Below are positions 61,374-64,000 of a stretch of DNA of 64,000 nucleotides, piece by piece (within the stretch, counting starts at the first letter, position 1; each line of letters begins with the position of its first letter). The DNA comes from Acetivibrio sp964564015. GTDB taxonomy: Bacteria > Bacillota > Clostridia > Acetivibrionales > Acetivibrionaceae. The translations under genes and the position numbers were made by a program. Under the pieces are notes generated by a model, which saw only the letters and a list, made by a program, of their open reading frames with translations, ran no database searches and was not told where the DNA came from. The DNA lies in contig CAZLZR010000002.1 in assembly GCA_964564015.1 (NCBI GenBank), positions 92,584 through 156,583 of the forward strand, in the 5' to 3' direction.

Positions 61374-62471
61374 CTACTTTCCCGCGGTTCTAACACTTCT
61401 CCTTATGGCCTTGCTTTTCACATATGAGGGTACACGTACAAATGATTGAATCAAAATTACAAATACCATAAACATTCCCATGTACCCAAAAATGGGGTAG
61501 ATAGTCGAAATGAGACCCGAAAATCCTATATTTGAAAGAGGTATCGATATGGCGCAAATTACTAGAATTATTATCTTCTTGCTTATATTTATTTTATTGC
61601 TAATCCGTTCAACAAATCCGAATCCTGCAGTGAGGGCAGAAATAAACATGGCAAGCAGCAGAATGACGCTATACACTCCTCCTAGGAACAAACTATAACT
61701 ATCAACCATCCCCATCACAGGAAGCTCCTTTGTTACAATATTGGGGTAAAACAGATATATGGCAAAGTTTATTACGATAGCCATAATACACAGCATCAAT
61801 CCACCAAAAACTCCCCCTAAAAGCGCCGTTTTTCTGCTCTTTAAATAGGGCAACAGACTGCACATGACTACAATTGAGGTTATACTGTTATAGCTTACAT
61901 ATAGAAGTGAGGAAAAAAACCAGTTATGAGTTAATTTTGTCATACTGTCAGAAAAGCTGAAAACAGCTACTTCTTTGCTAAATATTATATATATCCCAAA
62001 GCCAAGAATTCCAAAAACAAGAATTGGTGTTACAATACTACTGATATTTATAATGCCCTTGATTTCAGTAAAAAACACAACTGCACATATAACTGCAACA
62101 ATAAGTACTGCAAATTGATTTGATATATTTAATTTATCTGATATAATTCCTCCTGCACCTGCAATCATAATACAAAAAACAGAAATCATAAAAAGCGTAA
62201 CCAGAATTTCCATCACCCACCCAAGAAACCAGCCTACTGTTGGAAATAGAAATTCCTCATAATTTCGTATCCGCTCGTTATACACCTTATCTAAAACAAT
62301 ATATCCTATTATTGAAAATAAAACCCCTGCAAGAACAATACCGTAAAAGCCACCTTCATAATAGCTGGTAAAAAACTGCATTATTTCCTGCCCTGATGCA
62401 AAACCGGCACCGATTATAGTAGCCATATATATACTTGCTACTTTAAATATGTCCTTCAACTCAGTAAACAC
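61374..62471 (-). CDS. YkvI-like multi-helix membrane transporter protein
   Basis: A 365-residue protein with about ten hydrophobic helices. The N-terminal IYMATIIGAGFASGQEIMQFF is the hallmark of YkvI-type proteins, which share the LeuT-like amino acid/ion transporter fold. Other helices include LVTLFMISVFCIMIAGAGG, FAVLIVAVICAVVFF and IIILVICAISIPLSNIGFSGLI. Substrate unknown. It ends 13 bases beyond the assembly gap, and the reading frame itself is complete. It is upstream of the DUF5711-like gene, with the tandem repeat between. Confidence 0.8.
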   Translation of the reverse strand: MFTELKDIFKVASIYMATIIGAGFASGQEIMQFFTSYYEGGFYGIVLAGVLFSIIGYIVLDKVYNERIRNYEEFLFPTVGWFLGWVMEILVTLFMISVFCIMIAGAGGIISDKLNISNQFAVLIVAVICAVVFFTEIKGIINISSIVTPILVFGILGFGIYIIFSKEVAVFSFSDSMTKLTHNWFFSSLLYVSYNSITSIVVMCSLLPYLKSRKTALLGGVFGGLMLCIMAIVINFAIYLFYPNIVTKELPVMGMVDSYSLFLGGVYSVILLLAMFISALTAGFGFVERISNKINISKKIIILVICAISIPLSNIGFSGLISTIYPIFGYMGMFMVFVILIQSFVRVPSYVKSKAIRRSVRTAGK

Positions 62472-62599
62472 TTAAAACAACCCCCACCCCAGGGCACACA
62501 TTTTGTACCCAAGTATTTTATCTCCTATAATTCTATGTTGAAGTTGTTTTAGTAATTACTCTTCATTTATTATATATTTCCCGTCCAAAGTGCATAAAA

Positions 62600-62622
62600 C
62601 CCGAGGGCATTATACCCTCGGG
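62600..62622 (-). terminator. Terminator after the DUF4340 gene
   Basis: Perfect 8-bp stem CCCGAGGG/CCCTCGGG with a 7-base loop; on the minus strand GTTTTATGC follows, about 40 bases past the stop of the DUF4340 gene. Confidence 0.85.
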
Positions 62623-62661
62623 CTTCTTAGTTCCAAAACATATTCTTCCATAGTTCTCAAT

Positions 62662-64000
62662 TTACTTCTTTAACACTTCCATGAGTTTTTCATAATTCTT
62701 TCTTGGGCCATCAGCCTCATCAAAAACCTTCTTTTTTACTACCATTCCAACGTATTCACCGTTTCTCAGCGCATAGTAGTTTCTTTCATCTTTTGGTATG
62801 AATTCAACTACCATTTTTCCAGGTGCCGTTTCCATAGTGTAAGTTATAGTTATCTCTGGGGTGCCTGTCGGCTTCTGATCCAATATTTCAATATCTTCAT
62901 AAATAATTCCGATTAAAGATCTGTAATAATTGCGGAATGCCGATATTGCTTCGTCACCTTTTCCCACAACATCAATGCCGTCAATATTGAACTTATCTTC
63001 TTCAGGTTTGGCACTATCGCTCTCTATCTTCAATGTCCTTGTATTTCCGTCGATATTTACTACAACTTCTGAAACATCATAGATAGAAGGAGTATATACA
63101 AGGTTTTCACATACCTCTATCGCTTTGATATCAATAAACGACAATGCTGATGAGTCGATAGATAATATCTCATTACTTCCATCAATCCTGCCATAGTAGG
63201 CATACTCCGTATCACTCTCTTTACCAAGGAAAAGTTTTATTTTCTCCTTATCTGTAGCCGCTTCAATGACATATGACGGATTGTCCAGTCCATACTTCGC
63301 CAAATCCTGGGGGTTTTCCTCAACATACTCAGTTACTGATGACCTAACAAAGGAATCCAGAATGGTAGACACTCTTACTAAATTGGTTTTTCCCTGAATC
63401 GGCTCAAGTATCATCCATCCACTTTCCTTCGACTTTTCAGTACTGAACACTCTTTTGCCATTCCTGTCCAGTGAAAACTTTATAACATCCGTAGAGTAAA
63501 CATCAAAAATGTATTTATTTCTTAGCTCATATTTATTTGCAACAAGTAAATCTCCAGTAGATGCATAGACAGCATAAACAGATTTTGAATCCTTTTTCTT
63601 TATATAGTAGGCTTCTTTTGTAGGCGTCATATTACCAACTTCCAACGCTGTCTCGGTGCCATCGGACAATTTCACTGTTATCTTATAAGGATTGTCAAGT
63701 CCATATTTCTCCAGTGAAGATGCATTCTCTTCAATTAATTTATATGCTTTCAAATCAGCTGCATTAACAGCTATAGCATTAACATTTGTAGCATCAATTT
63801 TGAAGTTTCCGCCGGAAATCAATTCCCACTCAGTACCATTCTTTTTAAAGACAAACTTGCCATCGGTACTCTCAACAGTCAACTCATCCACCATTTCACT
63901 ATCAAACTTTGATAACTCTATTCGTTTGTCTTCAGCCTCGGTATTATCTGGCTTTATTGTACGATCAATTATAAGGTAAGCTCCTGCCAGGACAATCAAA
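62662..64000 (-). CDS. DUF4340 domain protein, 5' end outside window
   Basis: The frame runs open to the right edge, so the start is missing; the first in-frame TTG near the edge lies in a hydrophobic stretch (VLAGAYLII) and is probably inside the N-terminal membrane anchor. About 445 residues are seen. DUF4340 repeats are visible: FVFKKNGTEWELISGGNFKIDATNVN, LEKYGLDNPYKITVKLSDGTE and a second LAKYGLDNPSYVIEAATDKEK. Such proteins are often encoded beside GldG-type ABC transporter subunits, which may lie just outside the window. It is an outside-facing anchored protein of unknown function. Confidence 0.8.
   Translation of the reverse strand, partial: LIVLAGAYLIIDRTIKPDNTEAEDKRIELSKFDSEMVDELTVESTDGKFVFKKNGTEWELISGGNFKIDATNVNAIAVNAADLKAYKLIEENASSLEKYGLDNPYKITVKLSDGTETALEVGNMTPTKEAYYIKKKDSKSVYAVYASTGDLLVANKYELRNKYIFDVYSTDVIKFSLDRNGKRVFSTEKSKESGWMILEPIQGKTNLVRVSTILDSFVRSSVTEYVEENPQDLAKYGLDNPSYVIEAATDKEKIKLFLGKESDTEYAYYGRIDGSNEILSIDSSALSFIDIKAIEVCENLVYTPSIYDVSEVVVNIDGNTRTLKIESDSAKPEEDKFNIDGIDVVGKGDEAISAFRNYYRSLIGIIYEDIEILDQKPTGTPEITITYTMETAPGKMVVEFIPKDERNYYALRNGEYVGMVVKKKVFDEADGPRKNYEKLMEVLKK

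Overview
The window looks like a chromosomal segment of an AT-rich, Gram-positive, anaerobic cellulolytic clostridium, most likely Ruminiclostridium-like (Clostridium cellulolyticum/papyrosolvens type). This rests on clostridial housekeeping gene order, strong GGAGG ribosome binding sites, a secreted protein with a type I dockerin (a cellulosome subunit), a xylose/xylo-oligosaccharide operon, and a Crh-like HPr protein. No rRNA or tRNA gene, CRISPR array or intact transposon was seen. All recognised genes except one (a small DUF192 gene at 20012) lie on the minus strand, so the segment is read from high to low coordinates.

Layout from 1 to 64000. 1-3755: end of an unknown gene, a 7TM-type sensor kinase and a radical SAM/PDZ protein. 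3756-4357: a 600-base spacer with a cluster of DnaA boxes. 4358-11858: tsaD, uppP and the protein quality-control set tig-clpP-clpX-lonB. 12175-16847: a metallophosphoesterase, uvrC, and an EI-like protein beside an HPr-like protein whose usual phosphorylated His15 is Glu. 17046-20356: a VanW lipoprotein, a small membrane protein, an ECF sigma/anti-sigma pair and DUF192. 20394-33324: a xylo-oligosaccharide uptake and catabolism cluster (binding protein, two permeases, GH3 glycosidase, YesM/YesN-type two-component system, xylB, xylA, galM). 33574-38453: the str group tuf-fusA-rpsG-rpsL-L7Ae. 38663-42991: a 1442-residue dockerin/transglutaminase protein sitting between rpoC and the str group. 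43497-55206: rpoC, rpoB, rplL, rplJ, rplA, rplK, nusG, secE, rpmG. 55430-58776: ilvB and ilvD. 59147-64000: CvpA-like, DUF5711-like, YkvI-like and DUF4340 proteins, with a 100-base assembly gap at 61261-61360 inside a tandem repeat.

How the parts work together. The sugar cluster forms a complete route: import of a short sugar chain, hydrolysis by the GH3 enzyme, mutarotation by GalM, isomerisation by XylA and phosphorylation by XylB. Its two-component system probably acts on a promoter at 33360-33426, which has a consensus -10, a poor -35 and two direct repeats in the usual place for an AraC-type activator. The translation/transcription block is split into separately promoted units: rplJL with an L10 leader and attenuator, rpoBC with a long leader, and the str group with a near-consensus promoter at 38552-38581.

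The most striking non-coding content is repetitive. A 105-bp palindromic element occurs at 8422, 16951, 23183 and 31961, with a decayed copy at 12103. A second, GC-richer chain of five hairpins occurs twice inside the sugar cluster (21651 and 27456). A 74-bp tandem hairpin repeat abuts the assembly gap.
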